Position numbers and translations under genes: made by a program. Source: DASSYK01 sp036258315 (GTDB taxonomy: Bacteria; Actinomycetota; Thermoleophilia; Solirubrobacterales; 70-9). Taken from it: a stretch of 48,607 nucleotides of DNA. The DNA lies in the NCBI GenBank assembly GCA_036258315.1, contig DATADX010000024.1:1-48607 (forward strand), read 5' to 3'. This document shows positions 1 through 6,562 of the stretch, one piece after another (position 1 is the first letter of the stretch; each line of letters starts with the position of its first letter). The notes under the pieces are model-generated. The model was not told the origin of the DNA and searched no databases. It worked only from the letters and a program-made list of their open reading frames with translations.

Positions 1-477
1 CCACTGGGCTCTGCGGCCGGTCACCCGGTGCCCCGGCCTCGCGATCCGCCCGAGCTTCTTGACGTCGATGTGGATCAGCTCGCCGGGGCGGGAGCGCTCG
101 TAGCGCCGCGCGGGCTCGAGCCCCAGGCGGCCGAGCCGGCCGACCCCCTCGCGCCTGCAGACCGCCGAGACCGTCGAGGGCGCCATCTCGAGCAGCTCGG
201 CGATCTCGGGTCCCGAGAAGCGCAACTTGCGCAGGGCGACGATCGTCGCCACCCGATCCGCCGGAGTTCGGTTCCAAACGCGCTTGGCCGCCGAGGAGCG
301 GTCGCGCAGGCCCTGCTCGCCCTCGGCGCGGAAGCGGGCCGACCATTTCTGCGCGGTCCTGGCCGAGGTCTCGGCCGCGACGGCCGCGTCCCCGAGCCGC
401 CACCCTTGCTCGCAGACCCGCTCGGCGAGGCGGCGGCGGTGATTCAGGCTGAGCGCGGCGTTAGCGTGAAGCTTCAT
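1..477 (-). CDS. IS481-family transposase, C-terminally truncated by window edge
   Basis: 159 codons are open from ATG at 477 to the edge. The N-terminal 115 residues form two helix-turn-helix units (LGDAAVAAETSARTAQKW near 28-45; FSGPEIAELLEMAPSTVSAV near 87-106), the usual DNA-binding part of IS481/IS3-like transposases. From about residue 120 the family motif PGELIHIDVKKLGRI appears; the Asp in HID is expected to be the first residue of the DDE catalytic triad. The rest of the RNase H-like core is outside the window. A strong Shine-Dalgarno (AAGGAGG, about 8 nt upstream) supports the start. The frame is intact as far as visible, so the element may be active. Its translation start lies inside a long hairpin (473-540). 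Confidence 0.88.
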   Translation of the reverse strand, partial: MKLHANAALSLNHRRRLAERVCEQGWRLGDAAVAAETSARTAQKWSARFRAEGEQGLRDRSSAAKRVWNRTPADRVATIVALRKLRFSGPEIAELLEMAPSTVSAVCRREGVGRLGRLGLEPARRYERSRPGELIHIDVKKLGRIARPGHRVTGRRAQW

Positions 478-540
478 CCGGTGTTCCTCCTTGGTGCTGG
501 GGCTTCGACAACCACCAGCCTCCAAGGAGGCCCGGATGAA
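473..540. repeat. Inverted repeat that would bury the transposase start site
   Basis: Bases 473-481 (TTCATCCGG) pair with 532-540 (CCGGATGAA), and 486-494 (CCTCCTTGG) pair with 522-530 (CCAAGGAGG). A further five pairs are possible between 496-500 and 515-519. On the transposase strand one arm contains both the Shine-Dalgarno and the ATG. A transcript entering from the flanking DNA would fold and hide them, while a transcript starting inside the repeat would not. This is the layout known to protect several insertion sequences from read-through expression. The fold is seen in the sequence; the function is inferred. Confidence 0.7.
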
Positions 541-712
541 CAACGGGGTTAGGAACTACACCTAGCCCGCGGCGTTGCCCTGCTCGCCCCGGACGCGCGC
601 CTGGACCGCCTCGAACTCGCCCGTCGTCGATGATCCGGGCGTAGGGTCGTCTCCGCGTCCATGCCGCGGGGCGCACGGTGGACGAGCCGAGCCGTAGGGT
701 TCAACCAGCAAC

Positions 713-1504
713 ATGCCCTCCCACGAGACCATCGACCTGTCCGTCGGCGACGGCGCCGCGACGATCCTTCTGAACAGGCCGGACTCGCTCAACGCCTGGA
801 ACGAGCAGTTCGGCACGGACCTGCTCGACGCGGTCCGGACCGTGGCCGGTGACGAGGGTGTGCGCGCGGTGATGATCACCGGCGCCGGCCGCGCCTTCTC
901 CTCGGGCGCCGACCTGAGGGAGGACCGGAGCGGGGAGGAGGGGCTGCCCGACCTGAGCAAGCGGCTGAAGGAGCTCTACCACCCGATCATCCTCGGGATC
1001 CGCGAGATGGAGAAGCCGGTGCTCGCCGCCGTCAACGGCCCCGCCGTCGGGATCGGGTGCTCGCTGGCGCTCGACTGCGACCTGATCCTCGCCGCCGAGT
1101 CCTCCTACTTCCTGCTCGCCTTCGTCAACATCGGCCTCGTCCCCGACGGCGGCGTCACCGCGCTGCTGCCGGCCAGGGCCGGAGTCGCGCGCACCACCGA
1201 GATGGGGATCCTGGGGGAGAGGGTCCCGGCGGCGCAGGCGCTGGAGTCGGGGATCGTCAACCGCGTCCTGCCGGACGAGCGGCTCCGGGACGACGCCCGG
1301 CTCCTGCTCGAGCACCTCGCCCATGGCCCGACCCGGTCCTACGCGAACTTCAAGAAGCTGATCAACCGTCGCGTCTACGCCGGAATGGTCGATCAGCTCG
1401 AGGCGGAGGCCGACGCCCAGGCCGAGCAGGGCAGGACCGCCGACTTCGTCGAGGGCGTGCTCGCCTTCACCGAGAAGCGCCCACCGGTGTTCAAGGGCAG
1501 CTGA
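713..1504 (+). CDS. Enoyl-CoA hydratase/isomerase family protein, PaaG-like
   Basis: 263 aa, the usual crotonase length. The N-terminal signature NRPDSLNAW, the oxyanion-hole strand GAGRAFSSGADL (about 58-69) and NGPAVGIGCSLALDCDL (about 104-120) are all present. The segment GLVPDGG keeps an Asp where isomerases of the PaaG/ECI type carry their catalytic acid, rather than the second Glu of classical enoyl-CoA hydratases. An isomerase or aromatic-acid (phenylacetyl-CoA-like) role is therefore more likely than plain crotonyl-CoA hydration. The substrate cannot be read from sequence. It stands alone, 152 bp from an insertion sequence end, with no partner catabolic genes beside it. Start ATG at 713 matches the family N-terminus. 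Confidence 0.88.
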   Translation: MPSHETIDLSVGDGAATILLNRPDSLNAWNEQFGTDLLDAVRTVAGDEGVRAVMITGAGRAFSSGADLREDRSGEEGLPDLSKRLKELYHPIILGIREMEKPVLAAVNGPAVGIGCSLALDCDLILAAESSYFLLAFVNIGLVPDGGVTALLPARAGVARTTEMGILGERVPAAQALESGIVNRVLPDERLRDDARLLLEHLAHGPTRSYANFKKLINRRVYAGMVDQLEAEADAQAEQGRTADFVEGVLAFTEKRPPVFKGS

Positions 1505-1617
1505 GCCCGGCTCCGCGCACGTAGGGCTTGCCCTCCCTGCGCAGATCGGGAACTCCGGAGCAAGGTCTCGGGCACGGGGGTATGGCGCCGCCGCCGGGCG
1601 GGAGCGATAGTCGCGCC

Positions 1618-1950
1618 ATGGGCTGGATCACGAATCAGATCGCGTGGTGGCTTCCGGGCTTCGCGGAAACCGAGGCCGAGGCGAAGCGCGACGCCGAGCT
1701 AGGGGACGCCCTCGCCGATGCGTTCCTCGAGAGCTACATCTGCTGGCGCGAGGCGTGCGGCGACGTCTACGGCACCTACGACCGCTGGCGGAACTCCGAA
1801 CCGCGCGAGGGCGGTCTTGCGTTCGAAGTCCACCGCGCGGCCCTCGACCGCGAGGAGCACGCGGCCGACGTCTACTCCAGATGGGCGGAGGTGCTCGGTC
1901 ATGATCAAAGTCGAGCAGTGCGAGAGCTGTCACATCCACATACGGCCTGA
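1618..1950 (+). CDS. Small hypothetical protein, Trp- and acid-rich
   Basis: 110 aa, not recognised. It begins MGWITNQIAWWLPGF and has charged, probably helical segments (EAEAKRDAELGDALADAF; AALDREEHAADVYSRWAE) around a Tyr/Trp-rich centre (YICWREACGDVYGTYDRW). No signal peptide or clear membrane segment is seen. The frame remains open upstream to 1528, but ATG at 1618 gives the more natural N-terminus. The last dozen residues look unlike the rest, so the 3' end may itself have shifted frame, which would fit the decay in the neighbouring relic. Coding is supported by codon bias only. Confidence 0.55.
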   Translation: MGWITNQIAWWLPGFAETEAEAKRDAELGDALADAFLESYICWREACGDVYGTYDRWRNSEPREGGLAFEVHRAALDREEHAADVYSRWAEVLGHDQSRAVRELSHPHTA

Positions 1951-2028
1951 GGCGGCCTACGTCACCCCCGAACACGACCCTGTGTCGGGGCTGGGCCGCC
2001 GCCCGCCCGCGTTCGCGGCGAGCTGGAA

Positions 2029-2639
2029 CTACAGCTCGGCTCCGGAGAGTCGGAGCCGGTGGACATCGACTACACCCCGGGTTGTCGTTTCGACTTCCCA
2101 TCGGCTCGGCGCGAGCTCGATGAACCGCTGGGCCGTCGATCGATGGGGATCTGCGAGCCACGCCTCGGGCGCGATCCGCGGCAGCAGCGACAGAAGCACC
2201 GCGACGCTGGCGCCCGTAGAGGACGTCTGCGGCGAGCGCCAGGTCGAACGGCGCCCGCGTGAGCAGCTCGTCCGGCTCGCCCCAGTCGACCATCGCGGTC
2301 TCGATCCGGACGTCGTTGCTCTCGGCGTTCCGCGCGGCTAGCTCAAGCGCCTCGCCGCTCGAATCCGTCGCCAGCACCTCCGCCCCCGCGCGGGCCGCGG
2401 CGATGCTGGGCAGAGCGAGCCCGCAACCGAGCTCGACGACGCGCAGCCCGCCGAGCGCCATCCCGTCGATCTCGCGCGCGAGAGCGACGCCGCTTCGCCA
2501 CAGGACCAACCAGTACGGCGCGACAGGGGCCCCACTCGACTTCGCCGTCATCAGGGAGTTCGGCGGACTCCCGCGGTTGGAGCGGGTCGATCTCCCCGCG
2601 CGGCAGCTCGATCGTCCGGCTGACGACCTCCTCGGGCAC
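2029..2639 (-). pseudogene. SAM-dependent methyltransferase relic (nicotinamide N-methylase-like), two frameshifts
   Basis: Three reading frames in order reconstruct one methyltransferase. The first, from GTG 2639, gives VVSRTIELPRGEID and then a proline- and acid-rich stretch. Near 2525 the frame moves to VAPYWLVLWRSGVALA and continues through the SAM-binding motif VVELGCGLALPSIAAARAGA to the acidic ATDSS and the motif DLALAADVLYG. Near 2205-2213 it moves again to ASVAVLLSLLPRIAPE, ending RLRLSGAEL then TAG at 2029-2031. The domain order matches small protein/nicotinamide N-methyltransferases. Two separate shifts argue for real decay over a single sequencing error, though only read data can settle it. 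The start overlaps the stop of the HNH gene. Confidence 0.75.
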
Positions 2640-2929
2640 TAATAGGGGCGTCTGAGGCGACGCCGACGCCTGCTGGGCCGAGGCGACTCGGGCCAATCGG
2701 GCTTCTCCCAGGCGAGCTTGGCCTCCGCGACGGCGTCCTGCTCGACTCCCGGGTGGCAGCTCCTGCAGACCGGCTCGAGGTTCTCGAGGAGATCGGGTCC
2801 CGCGTACCTCCGCGGAATCTTGTGGTGGGCGACCAGGTCGTCCCGGGAGCCGCAGCTGACGCACTCGGCCCCAGTCGTGACGATGGCCGACAGAGTGGTC
2901 CACGACAGTTGCCCCTGAGATCGCCTCAC
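2639..2929 (-). CDS. HNH endonuclease domain protein, small
   Basis: 96 aa from GTG 2929. The core shows CVSCGSRDDL, then HHKIPRRYAG, then ENLEPVCRSCHPGVE. This is the zinc-stabilised HNH fold, with two CxxC pairs, the HH pair as first His and metal-polarising residue, the conserved Asn, and the last His after CxxC. Such small proteins nick or cut DNA, and free-standing copies are common near mobile DNA. The open frame reaches 3157, but the upstream part would overlap the end of the secreted-protein gene and has no homology-like features, so I use the GTG just after that gene. The C-terminal tail is Arg-rich. It is followed at once by the methyltransferase relic. Confidence 0.75.
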   Translation of the reverse strand: MRRSQGQLSWTTLSAIVTTGAECVSCGSRDDLVAHHKIPRRYAGPDLLENLEPVCRSCHPGVEQDAVAEAKLAWEKPDWPESPRPSRRRRRLRRPY

Positions 2930-2946
2930 CCGTGTCGATGCCGACC

Positions 2947-3822
2947 TTACTTGGGTGGAACCGGCGGCTTCGGCTCGCAGTAGGCGTACGTGGTGACTGT
3001 GGAGGGCTGCTCGCCGGCCTGGACGGCGTTGGTCCTCCATCCGGTCCGGCCCGAGAGCCGGTACGACTCGACCGAACCGGCCGCATTGAAGCCGCTCTGG
3101 TCGATCACCGGGTGGCCGTCGAAACCGCCCGAGAGCGCTCGTGTCCCCGACGGGCAATTCACGTCGGCCGGCGTGAAGCCCTCGCCGACGACGAGAACAT
3201 CGACGGAGACCGTGGTGATCGGCGGCTTGCCCTTGAGGCAGTACGCGTACGCGATCAGCTGGGCCGGCGACACCCCGGCGCCGAAGTCCGGGTTGACGCC
3301 GGTCACCTGCCAGCTCTTGTCTCCGACCCGCATCGACGTGAGCGGAAGCACGTGCCCGCTGGTCAGGTCGAAGCCAGGGGACTCGAAGCCGCCGCTGACC
3401 GCGCGAGAGCCCGCGGGGCAGGTCGCGGTCGCTGTCCCGATCTCGTTGGCCGGCACGGTCGCGCTCGCCGCTGCGGTGATCTGCGTGCCCCGCAGCTTGG
3501 TGCAGTAGCCGACCGGCAGGATGCTGCCCGTCTCCTGTCCCAAGGCCGCCGCGCCGACCTCCCAGGTGTGGCGGCCGGTCCGCTTCAGCTTCGTGCGGAC
3601 CGTGGTGCGGCCCGACTCGATGGAGAAGTCGGGAGCTAGAAAACCCCCCGCCAGCGCCCGGCTGTGGTCACCCCCGCAACTGACCGACGCCGTGACGACC
3701 GGTCCGGGGGGAATGGGAGTGGGCGAGGAGGGCGCTGCGGCGAGGGCCAAGCCCGCTCCGCCTACGGTGGCCATCAGGGCGGCGAGAAAGACCGTGAGCG
3801 TGCGGTATCGATGTCGTGCCAT
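2947..3822 (-). CDS. Secreted protein with three Cys-bounded repeats
   Basis: 291 aa. Residues 1-30 form a signal peptide: basic MARHRYR, hydrophobic LTVFLAALMATVGGAGLALA, then AAAP. The mature part has three repeats of roughly 65-80 residues. Each opens with a Cys-containing strand and a Gly-Gly turn (SRALAGGF, SRAVSGGF, TRALSGGF) and closes on a Tyr-x-Tyr-Cys or similar (LPVGYC, YAYC, YAYC). The Cys pairs probably form disulfides outside the cell. I do not recognise a function; similar AxSGGF repeats occur in exported actinobacterial proteins of unknown role. A proline-rich end (EPKPPVPPK) completes it. Start ATG 3822 gives a clean signal peptide. Confidence 0.8.
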   Translation of the reverse strand: MARHRYRTLTVFLAALMATVGGAGLALAAAPSSPTPIPPGPVVTASVSCGGDHSRALAGGFLAPDFSIESGRTTVRTKLKRTGRHTWEVGAAALGQETGSILPVGYCTKLRGTQITAAASATVPANEIGTATATCPAGSRAVSGGFESPGFDLTSGHVLPLTSMRVGDKSWQVTGVNPDFGAGVSPAQLIAYAYCLKGKPPITTVSVDVLVVGEGFTPADVNCPSGTRALSGGFDGHPVIDQSGFNAAGSVESYRLSGRTGWRTNAVQAGEQPSTVTTYAYCEPKPPVPPK

Positions 3823-3941
3823 GCGTTAGCGGCTTCCGAGAGTCGGGGGTCCGCGACCGGAGGATGAGCAACGCTAATCACCGCAGCGGACGCATTTCCG
3901 CAGCCGTCACCAGCGGGCCGGAAGCGCATCCATGCCGGCCG

Positions 3942-4697
3942 TTAAACGCTGCCGCGGCCAATCGCGCGCGCCCCATCGCCGACTTCGGTTTCCTCCCCGT
4001 GGGCGATCATCACCTCCGCCGCCTCGTCCGGAGTGATGTCCGGGTAGAGGGCCCGCAGGGCGGCGACGGCGACCAGTCCGCCGACCAGTTGGGCCCCGAC
4101 GAAGGCGGGTACCGACGCGGGTGCGATGCCGGCGAAAGTGTCGGAGAAGATCCGCCCGACGCTGATCGCCGGATTGGCGAAGCTCGTCGAGCTGGTGAAG
4201 AAGTACGCCGCGCCGATGTAGGCGCCGACGGCGGCCGGCGCCATCGCGCCCCGTCGCGTTCGCGCGAGCGAGAAGATCACCAGCAGCAGGCCGAGTATCG
4301 CGATAACCTCGGCAAACAGGTGCGCGTCCGAGGCCCGGTGCTTGGTCGAGATGCTCACCGCGTCGAGCGCGAACATCGCGTTCGCCGTGATCGCCCCTGC
4401 GATGCACCCGAGCACCTGCGCCGGGATGTAGGCGACCGCGTCGCGCCAGGGAAGGCCGCCGAAGCTCGCGTCGACCAGAGAGACCACCGGGTTGAAGTGG
4501 CCGCCCGAGATGGAGCCGAACATCAGGATGATCGTGAACAGGCCCGCCGCCGTGGCCGCCGCGTTCTCGAAGAGCTGTAGCCCGGTGTCGCCGGGCGACA
4601 GCTGCTGCGCGGCGATCCCCGAGCCGACGACGACCGCGGCGAGGAAGGCGGACCCGAGGAACTCGGCGAGCAGGCGTCGGGCGATCGGAGGGTTCAT
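3942..4697 (-). CDS. aqpS: Aquaglyceroporin family channel in arsenic operon (AqpS-like)
   Basis: 251 aa MIP-family channel with six hydrophobic segments and two half-helix motifs: HFNPVV (Asn69) and FANPAISVGR (Asn175, with the selectivity-filter Arg at 182). The first box reads NPV instead of NPA. In Sinorhizobium an aquaglyceroporin replaces the ArsB efflux pump and lets arsenite made by ArsC flow out of the cell; the position here, third gene after arsC, suggests the same passive route. No ArsB or Acr3 is in the window, which supports this. It follows the phosphoesterase gene by 18 nt. Symbol given by context; a general glycerol or urea channel is the alternative. Confidence 0.85.
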   Translation of the reverse strand: MNPPIARRLLAEFLGSAFLAAVVVGSGIAAQQLSPGDTGLQLFENAAATAAGLFTIILMFGSISGGHFNPVVSLVDASFGGLPWRDAVAYIPAQVLGCIAGAITANAMFALDAVSISTKHRASDAHLFAEVIAILGLLLVIFSLARTRRGAMAPAAVGAYIGAAYFFTSSTSFANPAISVGRIFSDTFAGIAPASVPAFVGAQLVGGLVAVAALRALYPDITPDEAAEVMIAHGEETEVGDGARAIGRGSV

Positions 4698-4715
4698 ATG
4701 CCTTTTCGAGAGGGC

Positions 4716-5441
4716 TCAGGCCGCGGCGAGGAGCCTGTCGCCGTACTCACCGGGAAGCCCCGACTCGGCGACCTGGGTGGCGGCGTACTCGGCGTCGTAT
4801 TCGAAGCGCTCGATCCGGGCGTCGACAGCCTCGGTCCCCGGCTCGAGGATTGCGAACCCGCCGCGCGAATCGCCGTCCTTCGGCTTGCCGACCGAGCCGC
4901 AGTTGACGAACAGGACGCCGCCGTGGGTCTGGATCCAGGGCTTGTGGGTGTGGCCGAAGACGAGCACGTCGCAGTCGGCGCCGGCCGCGATCCGCTCGAA
5001 CGTTTTCGCGGGCTTGTCCTCGAACAGGTACTCGTTGACCTTGCGCGGCGAGCCGTGTACGAGCCGCACCCGTTTGCCGGCCAGCTGGAAGCGGAGGTCG
5101 AACGGCAGCTCGCGCATGAAGTCCTTGGAATGCTGGTCGGTGTGCTCGAGGCTCCAAGCGATCGAGCGCTCGCCGAGGGCACGATCGACGGGGTCGCGAT
5201 ACGCGCAGCCGCAGTCCTCGTCGTCGCGGGCGATCGCGTAGTCGTAGTTCCCGTAGATCGTCGGGATGCCGCGCTCATCGATCAGCCGGCAGACCTCGTT
5301 CGGCCAGGGTGCGTAGCCGACCAGGTCGCCGCCGCAGTAGAGGCGATCGATTCCCAACGCGTCGATGTGGTCGAGGGCGGCCTCGAGCGCCGGAAGGTTC
5401 GCGTGAATGTCGGTGATCACGGCGACCGGGGATCTGTCCAT
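4716..5441 (-). CDS. Metallophosphoesterase (YfcE/MJ0936-like) within ars operon
   Basis: 241 aa calcineurin-like phosphoesterase. Metal motifs are in order: DIHAN near the start, GGDLVGYAPWP (about 42-52), GNYDYAI (about 70), LVHGSP (about 140) and FGHTHKP (about 176-182). This gives the two-metal centre used to cleave phosphomono- or diesters. The start ATG 5441 has a good Shine-Dalgarno (GGAGGAGG). It lies 38 nt after arsC and 18 nt before the aquaporin, so it is co-transcribed with arsenate reductase. Its role in arsenic resistance is not established. Hydrolysis of arsenylated or phosphorylated metabolites, or an unrelated function, are both possible. Confidence 0.87.
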   Translation of the reverse strand: MDRSPVAVITDIHANLPALEAALDHIDALGIDRLYCGGDLVGYAPWPNEVCRLIDERGIPTIYGNYDYAIARDDEDCGCAYRDPVDRALGERSIAWSLEHTDQHSKDFMRELPFDLRFQLAGKRVRLVHGSPRKVNEYLFEDKPAKTFERIAAGADCDVLVFGHTHKPWIQTHGGVLFVNCGSVGKPKDGDSRGGFAILEPGTEAVDARIERFEYDAEYAATQVAESGLPGEYGDRLLAAA

Positions 5442-5479
5442 CGGACCTCCTCCTCTCAGTTGGTGGGTTATCGGTCGGG

Positions 5480-6124
5480 TCAGGATGAGCGGCCGGGGAC
5501 AAGCAGCTCGGCGATCAGGTTCTCGACGCGGCCGTGGATCTCGTCGCGGATTGCTCGGACGGACTCGATCGACTGACCCGCCGGGTCGGCGATCTCCCAA
5601 TCCTCGTAGTGCTTGCCGGGATAGACGGGGCAGGCGTCCCCGCAGCCCATCGTCACCACGACGTCTGCGGCGCGGACGACCTCGTCGGTGAGCGGCTTCG
5701 GGAACTCGTGCCGGATGTCGACCCCGATCTCGCCCAGCGCCTCGACCACGTTCTGGTGGATGTCGTCGGCGGGCGCCGAGCCGGCGGAGCGGACCGAGAC
5801 TGCCCCCCCTGACAACTCGTGGGTGAGCGCGGCGGCGACCTGCGAGCGGCCGGCGTTCCGCACGCATACGAACAGGACCTCCGGCCTCGTCTTGTCGATC
5901 GCGCCCTCGACCTGGGCCAGCGCCTCGAGCCGCTCCCGCGCGAACGCCGGCGCGCGAAGCGGCAGGAAGTTGAGACCCGGCCGCGAGCCCGCCAGCTTCT
6001 CCTCCGCCTCTGCGACAAACCGCTCGATCGTCTCCCTGGACCAGACTCCCTCGAACTCATCTGCCAGCTCGTCGATCGCCCGCTGGCGACGGCTATCGGC
6101 GAAATACTCCTCCTCTTCGTTCAT
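5480..6124 (-). CDS. arsC: Arsenate reductase, low-molecular-weight phosphatase type with N-terminal helical domain
   Basis: 214 aa. Residues 1-75 form a three-helix domain (EEYFADSRRQRAIDELADEF and on) seen fused to some actinobacterial ArsC proteins. From residue 82 the LMW protein phosphatase fold follows with P-loop CVRNAGRSQ (Cys87 nucleophile, Arg93). DPAG near 180 supplies the general acid Asp. Cys161 and Cys165 in MGCGDACP could act as a redox pair or take a thiol cofactor (mycothiol or thioredoxin). It reduces As(V) to As(III) in the cytosol. First gene of the minus-strand operon; the start has a strong Shine-Dalgarno (AAGGAGG) and a promoter can be read upstream. Confidence 0.92.
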   Translation of the reverse strand: MNEEEEYFADSRRQRAIDELADEFEGVWSRETIERFVAEAEEKLAGSRPGLNFLPLRAPAFARERLEALAQVEGAIDKTRPEVLFVCVRNAGRSQVAAALTHELSGGAVSVRSAGSAPADDIHQNVVEALGEIGVDIRHEFPKPLTDEVVRAADVVVTMGCGDACPVYPGKHYEDWEIADPAGQSIESVRAIRDEIHGRVENLIAELLVPGRSS

Positions 6125-6159
6125 CTCTCGTCCTCCTTGTTGGAGTGAGCGCCGGCTGG

Positions 6160-6188
6160 ATCGTATCCATTGACAAACATCAGTTCAA
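6160..6188 (-). promoter_or_regulatory. Promoter of arsC operon
   Basis: On the minus strand TTGAAC (6188-6183) and TACGAT (6165-6160) are separated by exactly 17 bases. This is a reasonable sigma-70-type pair, about 35 bases before the arsC ATG. The -35 box touches the palindrome at 6188-6207, so one bound regulator could block both directions. No transcription start is known. Confidence 0.55.
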
Positions 6189-6198
6189 TCGATATACG
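6170..6198 (+). promoter_or_regulatory. Promoter of arsR-arsM operon
   Basis: TTGACA (6170-6175), a perfect -35 box, is followed after 17 bases by TATACG (6193-6198). Transcription would be expected to start about seven bases later, at or next to the A of the ATG at 6206. The mRNA would then be leaderless, which is common in actinobacteria. The -10 box lies inside the 20-bp palindrome. Confidence 0.6.
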
Positions 6199-6207
6199 TA
6201 TATCGAT
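6188..6207. promoter_or_regulatory. Perfect 20-bp palindrome, probable ArsR operator
   Basis: ATCGATATACGTATATCGAT is its own reverse complement. It covers the -10 box and start region of the arsR promoter and touches the -35 box of the divergent arsC promoter. AT-rich dyads in this place are the standard binding sites of ArsR-family dimers, which release DNA when As(III) binds. The symmetry is seen; binding is inferred. Confidence 0.7.
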
Positions 6208-6562
6208 GCCGGTCGATCTGGAGCTCGCTCCGAAGCAGAAGCGCCCGCCGGGTGAGCCGTGCTGCGACCCAGTCGTCTATCCCGATATCGAGCGCGCCGA
6301 GGCCGAGCGGATGGCGAAGGTCGCCAAGGCCCTGGGCGATCCGATCCGGATGCAGCTGGTCGACGTGTTGCGGAAGCACGCCGGCAAGGTCTGCGTCTGC
6401 GAACTCGTCCCCCTCTTCGACCTCTCGCAGCCGACCGTCTCCCACCACCTGAAGAAGCTCCGCGAGGCGGGCATCGTCGGCTCCGAGCGCAAGGGCCTCT
6501 GGGCCTACTACTACGTCACCCCCGAGGCGCTGGAGGAAGTGAGCGGATGGCTGAACAGGTGA
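6206..6562 (+). CDS. arsR: ArsR-family arsenic-responsive repressor
   Basis: 118 aa from ATG 6206. A winged helix spans about 34-110: AKALGDPIRMQLVDVLRKH, then VCVCELVPLFDLSQPTVSHHLKKLREAGIV as the recognition unit. The CVC pair at the start of the DNA-binding helix is the As(III) site of classical ArsR proteins, and a CC pair lies near the N-terminus (PGEPCCDP). As(III) binding would release the palindrome overlapping its own start codon. The frame is open upstream to a TTG at 6170, but that TTG is part of the -35 box, so ATG 6206 and a leaderless message are preferred. It overlaps arsM by 16 nt. Confidence 0.92.
   Translation: MPVDLELAPKQKRPPGEPCCDPVVYPDIERAEAERMAKVAKALGDPIRMQLVDVLRKHAGKVCVCELVPLFDLSQPTVSHHLKKLREAGIVGSERKGLWAYYYVTPEALEEVSGWLNR

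Larger units (their letters stand above)
1..560 (-). mobile_element. IS481-family insertion sequence, one end, cut by window edge
   Basis: The left 560 bases carry the 5' part of a transposase gene reading off the window edge plus about 80 bases of upstream end sequence. Read on the minus strand, the element would begin at 560 with TGTAGTTCC and contain GTTCATCC, which resembles the terminal repeat of IS481 as I recall it. Directly outside (561-566) is CCTAGC, which fits the NCTAGN target preference known for IS481 itself. The other end and the target duplication lie outside the window, so the boundary is inferred from one side only. Confidence 0.75.

Noticed and set aside
1901..2341. Plus-strand frame from ATG 1901 with a CxxCH motif (CESCHIHI)
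   Set aside because: It overlaps the end of the small gene and lies antisense to the methyltransferase relic; the rest has shadow composition, so a heme-binding protein is not supported.
2930..3157. N-terminal extension of the HNH nuclease
   Set aside because: It would overlap the secreted-protein gene on the same strand in another frame and adds no domain; GTG 2929 is enough.
6170..6205. TTG 6170 as arsR start
   Set aside because: The TTG is the first half of a perfect TTGACA -35 box, and the extra residues do not resemble the family.
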